Below are positions 52,170 to 61,561 of a stretch of 64,000 nucleotides of DNA, one piece after another. The stretch's first letter is position 1. The number at the start of each line of letters is the position of its first letter. The position numbers were made by a program, and so were the translations under genes. The DNA is from Pollutimonas sp. M17 (GTDB lineage Bacteria; Pseudomonadota; Gammaproteobacteria; Burkholderiales; Burkholderiaceae_B): the NCBI RefSeq assembly GCF_025836975.1, contig NZ_CP107548.1, positions 1,488,001 to 1,552,000 on the forward strand, in the 5' to 3' direction. A model generated the notes under the pieces. The model was not told the DNA's origin, ran no database searches, and worked only from the letters and a program-made list of their open reading frames with translations.

Positions 52170-52895
52170 TCATGTTGCGGGAGTATGAAACACGCCGGCG
52201 GCCCTGAACTGTTCCACGGCCTCGTCCAGGCTGGAACCGGCGGGCAATGCGCCGGAGGCCTTCAGCGCGCCTTCCAGCCAGCCGTATACCAGCCGCCCTT
52301 CGGTGATGTCCTGCATGCGCCGCTGCTCAGCGCGGATTTTTTCCTCCGCGGCCTCGATGAGGCGCGGCGCATCGTCCCGGGGGACGATCACGACGCCGTC
52401 GTCATCACCCACCACCAGGTCTCCGGGCGCGACGCTGACGCCGCCGGCCGAAATGGGATGGCCGATGCGGCCGCTTTGGGTCCGGGTGGGTCCATTGGGA
52501 TTGGATGCGCAGGCAAACACGGCCATGGACCCCTGGCGCAGCGTTGCGACGTCGCGCACGGCGCCGTCGATGACGATGCCGGCGATGCCGGCCGCGGCGG
52601 CATGGGCGCACATCAGTTCGCCCATGAGGGCGGACGTGGTATCGGCCTTGCCGTCGATGACCAGCACGTCGCCGGGTCGGGCCAGCACCAGTGCGGCGTG
52701 GATCATGAGGTTGTCGCCCGGCCTGACTTCCACGGTAAAAGCGGGGCCGCACAAGCGCATGCCGTGGGCCACCGCGCGTATGCGTCCGTCCAGCGCGCCG
52801 CGCCGGCCCGCGACATCGGCAAGAATGGAGGCGGGTATGTCTTTGCTGCGCGACAGCGCCGCGGGGTTGACGCGTGCATAGCGGCTGTTGATCAT
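52170..52895 (-). CDS. RraA-family aldolase (HMG/CHA aldolase-like)
   Basis: The 241-residue protein of the RraA/LigK fold has GDNLMIHAALVLARPGDVLV, GKADTTSALMGELM and GIVIDGAVRD, with the Mg-binding Asp. The family includes 4-hydroxy-4-methyl-2-oxoglutarate aldolase (GalC/LigK) and oxaloacetate decarboxylases. It follows a GalB-like gene, which supports the gallate/protocatechuate 4,5-cleavage pathway: the aldolase yields pyruvate and oxaloacetate. Other substrates are possible. Confidence 0.78.
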   Translation of the reverse strand: MINSRYARVNPAALSRSKDIPASILADVAGRRGALDGRIRAVAHGMRLCGPAFTVEVRPGDNLMIHAALVLARPGDVLVIDGKADTTSALMGELMCAHAAAAGIAGIVIDGAVRDVATLRQGSMAVFACASNPNGPTRTQSGRIGHPISAGGVSVAPGDLVVGDDDGVVIVPRDDAPRLIEAAEEKIRAEQRRMQDITEGRLVYGWLEGALKASGALPAGSSLDEAVEQFRAAGVFHTPAT

Positions 52896-52923
52896 GACTG
52901 GCTTTCCTTACGTATCAACGATA

Positions 52924-53640
52924 TCAAAGCAACTCGTCCGTAACCCGGGGGTATACGGTCTGATAGGCTTCAGCGTACTTGATCTTGCGCCCCGAGTTGC
53001 GTGCGGCCTGGGCGCCGCGCTGCAAGCCGGCCCGCGTGTAGTATTCCCACAAATGCTCTTGCGCGTCCATGATCTGGAACGCCTGGTATTTCTTGTCCCA
53101 GACCGTGGATATGTCCAGGTAAAGCTGCGGCTTCCACTCGCATTGCTCGGGCTGGTGGGGTTCGAACAGGAAGACGGGCGGTGCGCCCAGAACCGGGACG
53201 GACGGGGTGTGTCCGTGCGCCTGGGCGATGATGCGGGCCTCCATCGCAAGATGATTGGCCAGCGGATGGTCGAAGTTGTAGGGGTCCTTGAACGAGTGCG
53301 TCAGCACGAACTCGGGCCTCAATTCCCGGTACACGCCGGCGATATGGAGCAAGGCGTCGTCATTCACCCTCAAGGGGTAGTCGCCGCAATCCATGAAGGA
53401 AATACTGGCGCCCAGGATCCCCGCCGCCTGCTCCGACTCTTGCTTGCGTGCCGCCTTGACGCGTTCCAGCGTCATGCCGGGCTGCTTCCACAGCTTGGCC
53501 GATTCGCCGCGCTCGCCGAACGACAGGCAAAGGATGTGCACATTCCAGCCGCGTTCCGCGTAAAGAGCGATTGCGCCGCCCGCCCGCCAGACGAAGTCGG
53601 CGGAATGGGCGCTGATGACAAGGGCGTTTCGTTGAGTCAC
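52924..53640 (-). CDS. PIG-L-type hydratase (GalB, 4-oxalomesaconate hydratase-like)
   Basis: The 238-residue protein has the PIG-L (LmbE) pattern ALVISAHSADFVWRAGG and later FVLTHSFKDPYNFDHPLANH. In P. putida, GalB of this fold hydrates 4-oxalomesaconate to CHA, the substrate of the adjacent RraA-like aldolase. Co-occurrence makes that assignment likely but not certain; a deacetylase is possible. It lies 28 bases before the aldolase gene. Confidence 0.75.
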   Translation of the reverse strand: MTQRNALVISAHSADFVWRAGGAIALYAERGWNVHILCLSFGERGESAKLWKQPGMTLERVKAARKQESEQAAGILGASISFMDCGDYPLRVNDDALLHIAGVYRELRPEFVLTHSFKDPYNFDHPLANHLAMEARIIAQAHGHTPSVPVLGAPPVFLFEPHQPEQCEWKPQLYLDISTVWDKKYQAFQIMDAQEHLWEYYTRAGLQRGAQAARNSGRKIKYAEAYQTVYPRVTDELL

Positions 53641-53729
53641 TTTTCTACCTCTGTGATGCTATGCCGCGAAGCCGTGGGCCAAGGCCGCGGCTTCGCTTTT
53701 TTGACGTTGACCGGAACCGGAACAACACA

Positions 53730-54713
53730 TTAGTCGGCGTGAATGTTTCCTTCCTTGATGACTTGCGTCAGGGTGCCGGTTTCCTTGTCCAGGAAAGCGC
53801 GGAAGGCCTAGGGCGTGCCGGGCAGCTCCTGGGCGCCCAGCTTGGCCAGGCTGGCCTTGACCTCGGGATCGCCCAGCGCGCTGTTCAGGGCGGCATTCAA
53901 TTTGCCGACGATGGCGTCGGGTGTGCCGGCCGGCGCGACGATGCCCCACCACACAGTGGCTTCGAGATCGGTCAGGCCTTGGGCGCTGGCGGTCTTGAGT
54001 CCGGGAAGCAGGGGCGTGCCCTTGGCATTGAGCACGGCCAGCGCGCGCAATTTGCCCGCCTGGATGTGCGACACCACCTCCAGCGGATTGATGGACATGA
54101 AGGACAGGCGGCCGCCCAGCAGGTCGGTGATGGCGGGCGAACCGCCTTTGTAGGGAACGTGCAGGGCCTTGAATTTGCCCGCGCGCAGCAGCAGCTCGCT
54201 GGCCAGGTGGCCCGAGCTGCCGACGCCGGCCGTGCCGAAGGTCAGGTCTTCGGGATGGCTGCGGCCGTACTCGACCAGGTCCTGCAGGTTCTTGAAGGGG
54301 GAGTCCTGGTTGACGACGACCACCAGCGGCGCTTCGCCGATCCTGCCGACGGCCGCAAAGGCGGTGGCCGGGTCGAAGGTCAGCTTGGAATACAGCGCCT
54401 TGTTGGCGGTCAGCGTGTTGGACGCGGTGTAGAGGGTATAGCCATCGGGCTTGGCATTGGCCACATACGCCATGCCGATATTCGTGCCGGCGCCGGGCTT
54501 GTTGTCGACGACGAAGGACTGGCCCAGTTCGTCCGACATTTTCTTCGTGACGAGCCGGGTGACGATGTCCACGCCGCCGCCCGGGGAGTAGGGCACCACG
54601 ATGGTGATGGGATGGTCGGGGTATGCGGCATCCGCGGCCTGCGCGGCGGTTGCGGCGCAAAGGCCCAGGGCTATGGCCAGCGGGAATGCGCGGCGGATAA
54701 TGGGTAGTTGCAT
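53730..54713 (-). pseudogene. Bug-type (TctC) binding protein with an in-frame amber stop
   Basis: The frame from ATG 54713 (MQLPIIRRAF, signal peptide ending near AAQAAD) has the Bug pattern PITIVVPYSPGGGVDIVTRL, ENKPGAGTNIG and VPYKGGSPAITDLLGG. At 53808-53810 a TAG replaces a codon; without it the frame would continue AFRAFLDKETGTLTQVIKEG to a TAA at 53730. The last 25 residues, which form part of the C-terminal lobe, are therefore lost unless suppressed. It precedes GalB/RraA and faces a LysR gene. Confidence 0.8.
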
Positions 54714-54816
54714 GAGGTCTCTCTCCATAAGGGTGGTAGGCCGCATTGTCGCGTCGGGGTTTCTATACCGTCCAATACTATTAAAATCTTCTACTTATTC
54801 GATTTCGAGATAAGAC

Positions 54817-55749
54817 ATGGATTTCAGACAGCTGCGGTATTTTGTCGCGGTGGCGCAAGAGCTCAGTTTCAGCCGTGCCGCGGAACTGCTGCACATGAGC
54901 CAGCCGCCCCTCAGCCAGCAGATCAAATTGCTGGAGGAGGATCTGGGCGTGCTGCTTTTCGAGCGGACGCGGCGCGTGGTCAAGCTGACCCATGCCGGCA
55001 CGCTGTTCTACGAATGCGCCCGGGAGATCCTGGATCAATATGCGGCGGTGCGCGAGTTGTGCGCCCTGACCAAGGACGGCCAGGCCGGGAAGCTGCGTGT
55101 GGCCTTCACCGCTTCGGTGCCGATGTTCGAAGCGTTTCCGCGCCTGCTGCAGGACTTTCGCCGCCTCTATCCGCGCATCGAGATGGACCTGCGCCACATG
55201 TCCACCGGCGAGCAATTGCAAGCCCTGAATGCCAATGAGCTGGACCTGGGCTTCCTGCGCCCCTCGTCCAGCTTCGAGACGCCTCCCGCGCTGATCGCCC
55301 AGGACCTCTGGCACGACGAATTGATGCTGGCGGTGGGCCAGGATCATCCGCAGGCGCACCCGGACGTTGCGACCAGCCTGTATGACCTGGCCGACGAAGA
55401 CTTCATCCTTTTCCCGCAAGCCCTGGGCTGCGGATTGTTCGAGCATATTTCAACCTTGACCGCGCAGGCCGGGTTCGCTCCGAACATCGTGCAGGAAGTG
55501 CGCGAGAACAGCACCACGCTGGCGCTGGTCGCGGCCGGATTGGGCGTATCCATCGTGCCCAGCATCTACACGCATACCAAACCGCCCGGCGTGGTGTTCA
55601 AGCCCCTACACGGCGCGCCGACGCAATCGCGCATCGTGATGGCCTGTTCCAGAGAGAATCCCAACGCCTCGCTGGCGCTGTTCCTGGCTCATGTCCGGGC
55701 GACGCCCGGCGAGGGCGGAAGCGCGGAGGCAGGTTTCGCAGTACAGTAA
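54817..55749 (+). CDS. LysR-family regulator, BenM/CatM-like
   Basis: The 310-residue protein has the LysR HTH (FSRAAELLHMSQPPLSQQIKLLEEDLGVLLFERTRR) at residues 18-50 and an effector domain with LRVAFTASVPMFEAFPRLL. The BenM/CatM group responds to aromatic-ring products. It is divergent from the Bug/GalB/RraA genes across 103 bases and is their likely regulator. Confidence 0.85.
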   Translation: MDFRQLRYFVAVAQELSFSRAAELLHMSQPPLSQQIKLLEEDLGVLLFERTRRVVKLTHAGTLFYECAREILDQYAAVRELCALTKDGQAGKLRVAFTASVPMFEAFPRLLQDFRRLYPRIEMDLRHMSTGEQLQALNANELDLGFLRPSSSFETPPALIAQDLWHDELMLAVGQDHPQAHPDVATSLYDLADEDFILFPQALGCGLFEHISTLTAQAGFAPNIVQEVRENSTTLALVAAGLGVSIVPSIYTHTKPPGVVFKPLHGAPTQSRIVMACSRENPNASLALFLAHVRATPGEGGSAEAGFAVQ

Positions 55750-55803
55750 TTGAAGGGACGTCGGGAAGAGCGGACGATCCATCATTGCGAAGCGAGGTTC
55801 ATC

Positions 55804-56016
55804 ATGACGATCAAATTCAAGGTCGGAGACCATGTGCGCTGGAATTCCGAGGCGGGCCATGTCAGCGGGACTATCACCAAGGTCCATGAAAAGGACACCG
55901 ATTACAAGGGGCATGTCCGGCATGCCAGTCCGGACGATCCCCAGTACGAAATAAAAAGCGACAAGACTGACCACGTCGCGATGCACAAGGGATCGGCGCT
56001 GAGCAGGGTGCGCTGA
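55804..56016 (+). CDS. DUF2945 (HVA1 Tudor-like) small protein
   Basis: The 70-residue protein begins MTIKFKVGDHVRWNSEAGHV and has KVHEKDTDYKGHVRHASPDD and a KSDKTDHVAMHKGSAL tail, the DUF2945 pattern. Function unknown. ATG 55804 is taken as start. The DUF488 gene starts two bases after its stop, so they are co-transcribed; this pairing is common. Confidence 0.85.
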   Translation: MTIKFKVGDHVRWNSEAGHVSGTITKVHEKDTDYKGHVRHASPDDPQYEIKSDKTDHVAMHKGSALSRVR

Positions 56017-56018
56017 TC

Positions 56019-56600
56019 ATGGCGGAGACCGCCAAGCGTCATACCGCGCCGGCCTCGGGCGTGGAAACCATCTGGACGGTGGGCCACTCGACGCATCCCA
56101 TTGACGAGTTTGTCGCGATAATGGCCTCCTACGGCATAGAAACCATCGTCGACATACGCAGCCATCCCGGTTCGCGCAAGTATCCCCAGTTCGGTAAAGA
56201 GGCGTTGGCCTCGTCGCTGCGGGAGCACGGCATCGCTTATTGCTGGCTGCGCGCGCTGGGCGGCCGGCGCAAGGCGGCCGCGGACTCGCCCAACACCGCC
56301 TGGCGCAATGCCTCGTTTCGCGGGTATGCCGACTACATGTCCACGCCCGAATTCAAGCAGGGGATGGACGAGCTGCTTCATCTGGCCGGCGGATCGCGTA
56401 CGGCGCTGATGTGCGCCGAGGCCGTCTGGTGGCGCTGCCATCGATCGATGGTGGCGGACGCGCTATGCGTGCAGGGCATCCAGGTATTGCATATCATGGA
56501 CGCCGGCCATGCCGTCGAGCACCCCATGACCGCGCCCGCGCGGATTGAAAACGGACGCCTGACCTATTCGCCGCCAAGGGGCAGTTTGCCACTCTTGTGA
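56019..56600 (+). CDS. DUF488 family protein
   Basis: The 193-residue protein has WTVGHSTHPIDEFVAIMASY, IVDIRSHPGSRKYPQF and ALMCAEAVWWRCHRSMVADA, the DUF488 signature with the conserved CAE and CHR motifs. Function is unknown. Its 3' end overlaps the convergent LysR gene by 37 bases. Confidence 0.88.
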   Translation: MAETAKRHTAPASGVETIWTVGHSTHPIDEFVAIMASYGIETIVDIRSHPGSRKYPQFGKEALASSLREHGIAYCWLRALGGRRKAAADSPNTAWRNASFRGYADYMSTPEFKQGMDELLHLAGGSRTALMCAEAVWWRCHRSMVADALCVQGIQVLHIMDAGHAVEHPMTAPARIENGRLTYSPPRGSLPLL

Positions 56601-57499
56601 TGCTGGTTCAGTAATTCGATGATCCGCTGGGTGGCCGGGGTCAGCGCACCGTGCGGATAAGTGATGCCCAGCTTTCGGGTCATGGTGGTTGCCTTGAGCC
56701 TGACCTCTTTCAACAGTCCGCGGGTTTTTGGATGATCCAGCGTGAGTTTCGACAGGAAGCAAAGAAGCTCCGTGCTGGCGATCAGGTCGTGGATCGAAGG
56801 CAGTGTGTTGGCTTCGATGTGAGTGGTGGGCTTGGGCAGCTTGCTGGCGACAAACACCTTGTCCAGCCATTTCCGGCTTTCGACCGGCGGGGTGGGCAGT
56901 ATCCAGTGATAGCGCAGCAGATCTTTCAGGCCGACGGAAGGCAGGGCGAAAATCGGATGATTCCTGCTCGCCGCCACCACGACGGTATCGTCGATGAAGC
57001 CCTGGTTGACGAACTCGTCGTCGCTGGACGTTACTCCGACGATCATGTCCAGCCGTTCCTGGCGAATGGCTTCCTTGAGTTCGTGATTGGTGCCTATGGT
57101 GATGTCCAGCGAGACATTGGGCGCATCGCGCAGAGCCAGCGCGCAGACAATGGGCAGAAGGTAGTCCGCCGTGATGGGTCCGCAGCCTATGCGCACCCTG
57201 CCCGCCGACCCGGCAATGAAGTCCTTCATGTCGTTCAAGTACCGATCATTGGTTTCCCGTATCTTCTTCGCGCGCAGGTAGAACTCCTTGCCCACGGCCG
57301 TCAATGCCAGGCCGCGCCCCTTTCGTTCAAACAGCGCCGCACCCAGTTCGCGTTCGAGGCGCTGGATGCATTTCGTGAGCGCCGGCTGGCTGCGATGGAG
57401 GGCCTCTGAAGCCTGTCCGAGATGCCCGATTTCCGCAATCGCTTCGAAATAGCGCAAGTCGCGGAACTCGATATTCAAACCATTCCTCATAGTTATCAT
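56564..57499 (-). CDS. LysR-family regulator of the acid-catabolism operon
   Basis: The 311-residue protein has the HTH GHLGQASEALHRSQPALTKC and the CbbR/GbpR-like effector domain (RVRIGCGPITADYLLPI). It is divergent from the operon that starts at 57611, with 110 AT-rich bases between them, so it probably controls it. The inducer is unknown. Confidence 0.85.
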   Translation of the reverse strand: MITMRNGLNIEFRDLRYFEAIAEIGHLGQASEALHRSQPALTKCIQRLERELGAALFERKGRGLALTAVGKEFYLRAKKIRETNDRYLNDMKDFIAGSAGRVRIGCGPITADYLLPIVCALALRDAPNVSLDITIGTNHELKEAIRQERLDMIVGVTSSDDEFVNQGFIDDTVVVAASRNHPIFALPSVGLKDLLRYHWILPTPPVESRKWLDKVFVASKLPKPTTHIEANTLPSIHDLIASTELLCFLSKLTLDHPKTRGLLKEVRLKATTMTRKLGITYPHGALTPATQRIIELLNQHHKSGKLPLGGE

Positions 57500-57610
57500 T
57501 TAATCAAAATAAGCGAATAGACGTTTATATCACGATCGCTTTTAATTCAAGCGTCCGGGCGGTGCGCTTCAGGGGAATCCGCCAGTGTTGGAATACTGTT
57601 GAATCACGCC

Positions 57611-58612
57611 ATGACATACACCGTATTTATTACCGCACGCAGGCTTGGAGCAGAAGGCCAGGCCATGCTGGATCGGGAGGGTTGCCGCAGCCTCTTCCTG
57701 GAAGGGGCGGGCGACGCCACAGAAGTCGAAGCGATCATGGCAAGAGAGAAAATCGATGCCGTCATTTCCCGTACCGTGGCGCTTTCAGAACACGCCATCG
57801 CGGCCTGTCCCGGTCTGAAAGTGGTGTCCAAACATGGCGTCGGCGTCAGCAATATCGATGTGGCGGCCTGTTCTGCGCGCGGCATTCCGGTTTTCGTTAC
57901 GCCCGGCGCGAACGCCCAGTCGGTGGCCGAGCTGACGTTGGGGCTGATGCTTGCCGCGGCGCGCGGCATTGCGCACATGGATGGCGAGATTCGGGCGGAG
58001 CGCTGGACGCGCCTGCAGAATGGTGTGGAGCTCAAGGGCAAGACCTTGGGTCTGGTGGGCTTCGGGCAGATTGGACGGCTGGTTGCAAAATTCTGCCAGG
58101 CTTTGGGCATGAGGGTGTCTGTTTACGATCCCTATGCGGGCGCCGATGCGCAGCAGGATGGTGTCGAACGGGTCGACGATCTGGACACGCTGTTGCGCCG
58201 ATCCAATGTCCTGAGCCTGCATATCCCGCTCACTCCGGCCACGCGCGCGCTGATCGGCGTGCCCGAACTGGCCAAATTGCCGGCGGGAGCCATTGTGATC
58301 AATACGGCGCGTGGCGAGGTGGTGGATGAAGCCGCGCTGGTCGAGGCCCTGGAAAGCGGTCGGCTTGGCGCGGCCGGCCTGGATACCACCGTGGACGAGC
58401 CTCTTGGACTCGACAGCCCGCTGCGCCGCATGAGCAATGTCGTACTGACGCCTCACGTGGGCGGTTCGACCGATGCGGCACTGGCGGCCATGGCCACGGC
58501 TGCGGCGCGAAATGTGCTCGACTATTTGCGGCACAAGGCCCTGCCCGAAGACAGGGTCGTCAATCTTGACGATTTGAAAAACGGAACTCAGGGAGAAACC
58601 GATGTCCGCTGA
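57611..58612 (+). CDS. D-2-hydroxyacid dehydrogenase (phosphoglycerate dehydrogenase-like)
   Basis: The 333-residue NAD enzyme has LVGFGQIGRLVAKF (dinucleotide site), INTARGEVVDEAALVEAL with the catalytic Arg, and TPHVGGSTDAAL with the catalytic His. ATG 57611 (MTYTVFIT) or TTG 57599 could start it; no strong ribosome site is visible. It probably interconverts a 2-keto acid and a D-2-hydroxy acid and opens an operon of five genes. The SerA-like C-terminal ACT domain is absent. Confidence 0.85.
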   Translation: MTYTVFITARRLGAEGQAMLDREGCRSLFLEGAGDATEVEAIMAREKIDAVISRTVALSEHAIAACPGLKVVSKHGVGVSNIDVAACSARGIPVFVTPGANAQSVAELTLGLMLAAARGIAHMDGEIRAERWTRLQNGVELKGKTLGLVGFGQIGRLVAKFCQALGMRVSVYDPYAGADAQQDGVERVDDLDTLLRRSNVLSLHIPLTPATRALIGVPELAKLPAGAIVINTARGEVVDEAALVEALESGRLGAAGLDTTVDEPLGLDSPLRRMSNVVLTPHVGGSTDAALAAMATAAARNVLDYLRHKALPEDRVVNLDDLKNGTQGETDVR

Positions 58613-59294
58613 TGGAAGCTGGCCGCCCGGCTACAGCATCAATGAAATGCCCCGCACATTGACCCCCGCGCTGATCGACGCCTTCCGCGACATTCCGGTT
58701 GCGGTGGCGGGCGATTGCATGGGCCGGTCGCTGGGCGCCGTGGGCTTGCAGGCCTATCATCGGAACCTGCATCTGGGCCTGTGCGGCCCGGCACTGACCG
58801 TGCAGGTCCGGCCCGGCGACAACCTGATGATACACAAGGCGTTCATGATGGCGCAGCCGGGCGACATCATCGTGATCGACGGCGGAGGCGACCTGACGCA
58901 GGCGTTGATCGGCGGCCTGATGCGCACCACGGCGATGACCCGGAAAATCGGCGGTTTCGTCATCGATGGGGCCATACGCGACCTGGTGGAATGGGCGGAC
59001 GGGAAGGTGCCCGTCTTCGCCAAGGGACACACCCACCGAGGTCCCAGCAAGGAAGGACCGGGCCGCATCAATTGCGCGATCGCCTGCGCCGGCCTGGTGG
59101 TCCAGCCCGGCGACCTGGTCATGGGGGATGCGGATGGCGTCATCTGCGTGCCCGCCGCCGACGCGCCGGCGCTGCTGCCTCGCGTACATGCCCATCTTCA
59201 GCGGGAGCAGGCGATCCGCCTGTCCAACGAGCAGGGCACGTCGGATCCGGAACGGTTCAATGCAGTACTGCGGGCCAAGGGCCTGCCTGTCTAG
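58602..59294 (+). CDS. RraA-family aldolase/decarboxylase
   Basis: The 230-residue RraA-fold protein has GDNLMIHKAFMMAQPGDIIV, GGGDLTQALIGGLM and GFVIDGAIRDLVEW, with the metal-binding Asp. It overlaps the dehydrogenase gene by 11 bases. It is related to the 52170 gene (both RraA) but has a different N terminus (MSADGSWPPGYSINEMPR). It could cleave a hydroxy-keto acid or decarboxylate oxaloacetate. Confidence 0.8.
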   Translation: MSADGSWPPGYSINEMPRTLTPALIDAFRDIPVAVAGDCMGRSLGAVGLQAYHRNLHLGLCGPALTVQVRPGDNLMIHKAFMMAQPGDIIVIDGGGDLTQALIGGLMRTTAMTRKIGGFVIDGAIRDLVEWADGKVPVFAKGHTHRGPSKEGPGRINCAIACAGLVVQPGDLVMGDADGVICVPAADAPALLPRVHAHLQREQAIRLSNEQGTSDPERFNAVLRAKGLPV

Positions 59295-59372
59295 GGTCCG
59301 CGGGCCCTGTGTTGTCACTTCCCGTTTTAACCATCGCCATGTCGTCAAGAACATGGAATCCAAGGAGACATA

Positions 59373-60353
59373 ATGATCAAGCTTCATAAATTTGCGGCCA
59401 CCGCCACGGTGATGTTGGGCATGCTTGCCGCCGTGCCCGTTTCCCATGCGGCCGATGCCTATCCGTCGCAACCCCTGAAACTGCTGGTGCCTTTCCCGCC
59501 CGGCGGCGGCACCGACACCATGGCGCGCTTTGTCGCCAACGCGCTTACCGAAGAATTCAAGTGGAATGTCGTTGTGGAGAACCGCCCGGGAGCGGGCGGC
59601 ACGGTCGGCCTGGGCGTGTTGTCCCGCTCCGCGCCCAATGGCTACAACATCGCGCTTGGGCAGACCTCCAATCTGTCCATCAACCCCTATCTGTACAGCA
59701 ATATTTCCTACGATGTCGCCAAGGACTTTGCGCCCGTCGTGTCGGTGGCCGCCCAGCCCATGGTGCTGATCGTGGGCGCCGACAAACCGTATAAAAGCGT
59801 GAAGGAGCTGGTGGCTTATGCCAAGGCGAATCCCGGCAAGCTGACCATAGGCAATGCGGGCACCGGCACCGTGGGCGACATTACCGGCCGCTTCTTTGCG
59901 CACGAAGCCGGCATCGAGGTCCTGCATGTGCCCTACAAAGGCGCGGCGCCGGCCATGAACGATCTGCTGGGAGGCCAGGTGGATGCCTTCTTCGCGTCCG
60001 CGCCGACGGTGATGTCGCAGCAGGACAATCCCAGGATCCGCGCCCTGGCCATCACCACGCTGAAATCTATTCCCCAATTGCCCAAGGTGCCGCCGCTGGC
60101 CGATACACTGGCCGGCTTCGAAGCGGCTTCCAAGACGGGGCTGATCATGCCCGCGGGCACGCCCAAGGAGATGGTAGAGGCCGTCAACAAGGCGGTGAAC
60201 AAGGTGCTCGGGACCGACAAGCTGCGCAACAACATCATGGATGAAGGCAATGTGGTGCTGGGCGGCTCGGTGCAGGAGTTTGCCGATGTGATCTCCGGCG
60301 ATTCGGCCAAATGGTCCAAGATCATCCGCGACGCCAACATCCAGATCAAGTAA
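59373..60353 (+). CDS. Bug-type (TctC) tricarboxylate-binding periplasmic protein
   Basis: The 326-residue protein has a signal peptide (MLGMLAAVPVSHAADA) and PLKLLVPFPPGGGTDTMARF, VENRPGAGGTVG and VPYKGAAPAMNDLLGG, typical Bug family. It binds a small carboxylate for a TTT permease not present here, so the importer may be elsewhere. It is in the acid-catabolism operon. Confidence 0.9.
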   Translation: MIKLHKFAATATVMLGMLAAVPVSHAADAYPSQPLKLLVPFPPGGGTDTMARFVANALTEEFKWNVVVENRPGAGGTVGLGVLSRSAPNGYNIALGQTSNLSINPYLYSNISYDVAKDFAPVVSVAAQPMVLIVGADKPYKSVKELVAYAKANPGKLTIGNAGTGTVGDITGRFFAHEAGIEVLHVPYKGAAPAMNDLLGGQVDAFFASAPTVMSQQDNPRIRALAITTLKSIPQLPKVPPLADTLAGFEAASKTGLIMPAGTPKEMVEAVNKAVNKVLGTDKLRNNIMDEGNVVLGGSVQEFADVISGDSAKWSKIIRDANIQIK

Positions 60354-60361
60354 GCAGCGCC

Positions 60362-61561
60362 ATGCCGGGACCACTCAAGCATATCCGCGTGCTCGACCTG
60401 ACGAATGTGCTGGCCGGCCCTTTTTGCTGCCATCAGCTGGCATTGATGGGGGCCGAGGTCATCAAGGTCGAGACGCCCGGCTCCGGGGACCTGGCCCGCC
60501 AGCTTGGCGCCGACGCCGAGCTGAACGGCCGGCTCATGGGCCTGTCCTTCCTGGCCCAGAACGCCGGCAAGCGGTCCATCACGGTCAATCTGAAAAGCGC
60601 CAAGGGCAAGGCGCTGTTTCTGCGGCTTGTGGAAACCGCCGACGTGGTGGTCGAGAATTTCAGGCCGGGCGTCATGGAAAGACTGGGATTGGGTTTCGAA
60701 ACGCTGTGCCGGCATCAGCCCAGACTGGTCTATTGCGCGATCTCCGGTTTCGGCCAGGAAGGCCCGCTTAAAGGCCTGCCGGCCTACGATCAGATCATCC
60801 AGGGAATGTCGGGCGTCATGAGCATCACGGGAGATCCGGATACCGCGCCTTATCGTGTCGGCTATCCCATAGGAGACACCATAGGCGGCATGACGGCGGC
60901 ATTTGCCGTGGCCGCCGAACTGGCCGATACGTCCCGACAGGAAGCGCGTTTCATCGATGTCTCCATGCTGGAATCGGTCATTGCGACGATGGGGTGGGTG
61001 GTATCGAACTACCTTAACGCGGCCCATGTCCCGGCTCCCATGGGCAATGAAAATTTTACGGCCAGCCCTTCGGGTACCTTCGCGACGGCCGAGGGCTTGC
61101 TCAATATCGCGGCGAACAAGCAGGAACAGTTCGAAGCCTTGTGCAAAGCCGTGGGCCGGCCTGAACTGATCGTCGACAGCCGTTTTTCGCGACGGCAGGC
61201 GCGCTTGCAGAATCGCGCGGCCTTGAAGGCGCAGTTGGAGGAGGCTTTGTCGGCTCGTCCTGCCGCCGATTGGTGGCCGCTGCTGACGGAACAAGGCATA
61301 CCCTCGGGCCCGGTCTATACGGTTCCCGAGATACTGGCGCATCCGCAGATTCGGGATCGCGGAATGATAGGACGGTTCACCCGGGCGCCTGGGGTGGACC
61401 GGGATGTACAGGTTGTGCGCAGCGGTTTCAAAGTGGATGGGCATGCGCCGTCGGTGGATGAACCGCCGCCGCTGCTGGGCCAGGATACCGATGAACTGCT
61501 GTGCCAGTTGGGCTATACGGGCGATGAAATCGCCGCCATGAAAAAAGAGGGAGCGGTATGA
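60362..61561 (+). CDS. CaiB/BaiF-type CoA transferase
   Basis: The 399-residue protein has VLDLTNVLAGPFCCHQLALMGAEVIKVE at the N terminus, VVENFRPGVMERLGLGF and YCAISGFGQEGPL, the family III transferase hallmarks. The catalytic Asp expected after the YDQIIQ-type motif is present in PAYDQIIQGMSGVM. It should transfer CoA between carboxylic acids. Its last codons overlap the lyase start (ATGA). Confidence 0.9.
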   Translation: MPGPLKHIRVLDLTNVLAGPFCCHQLALMGAEVIKVETPGSGDLARQLGADAELNGRLMGLSFLAQNAGKRSITVNLKSAKGKALFLRLVETADVVVENFRPGVMERLGLGFETLCRHQPRLVYCAISGFGQEGPLKGLPAYDQIIQGMSGVMSITGDPDTAPYRVGYPIGDTIGGMTAAFAVAAELADTSRQEARFIDVSMLESVIATMGWVVSNYLNAAHVPAPMGNENFTASPSGTFATAEGLLNIAANKQEQFEALCKAVGRPELIVDSRFSRRQARLQNRAALKAQLEEALSARPAADWWPLLTEQGIPSGPVYTVPEILAHPQIRDRGMIGRFTRAPGVDRDVQVVRSGFKVDGHAPSVDEPPPLLGQDTDELLCQLGYTGDEIAAMKKEGAV

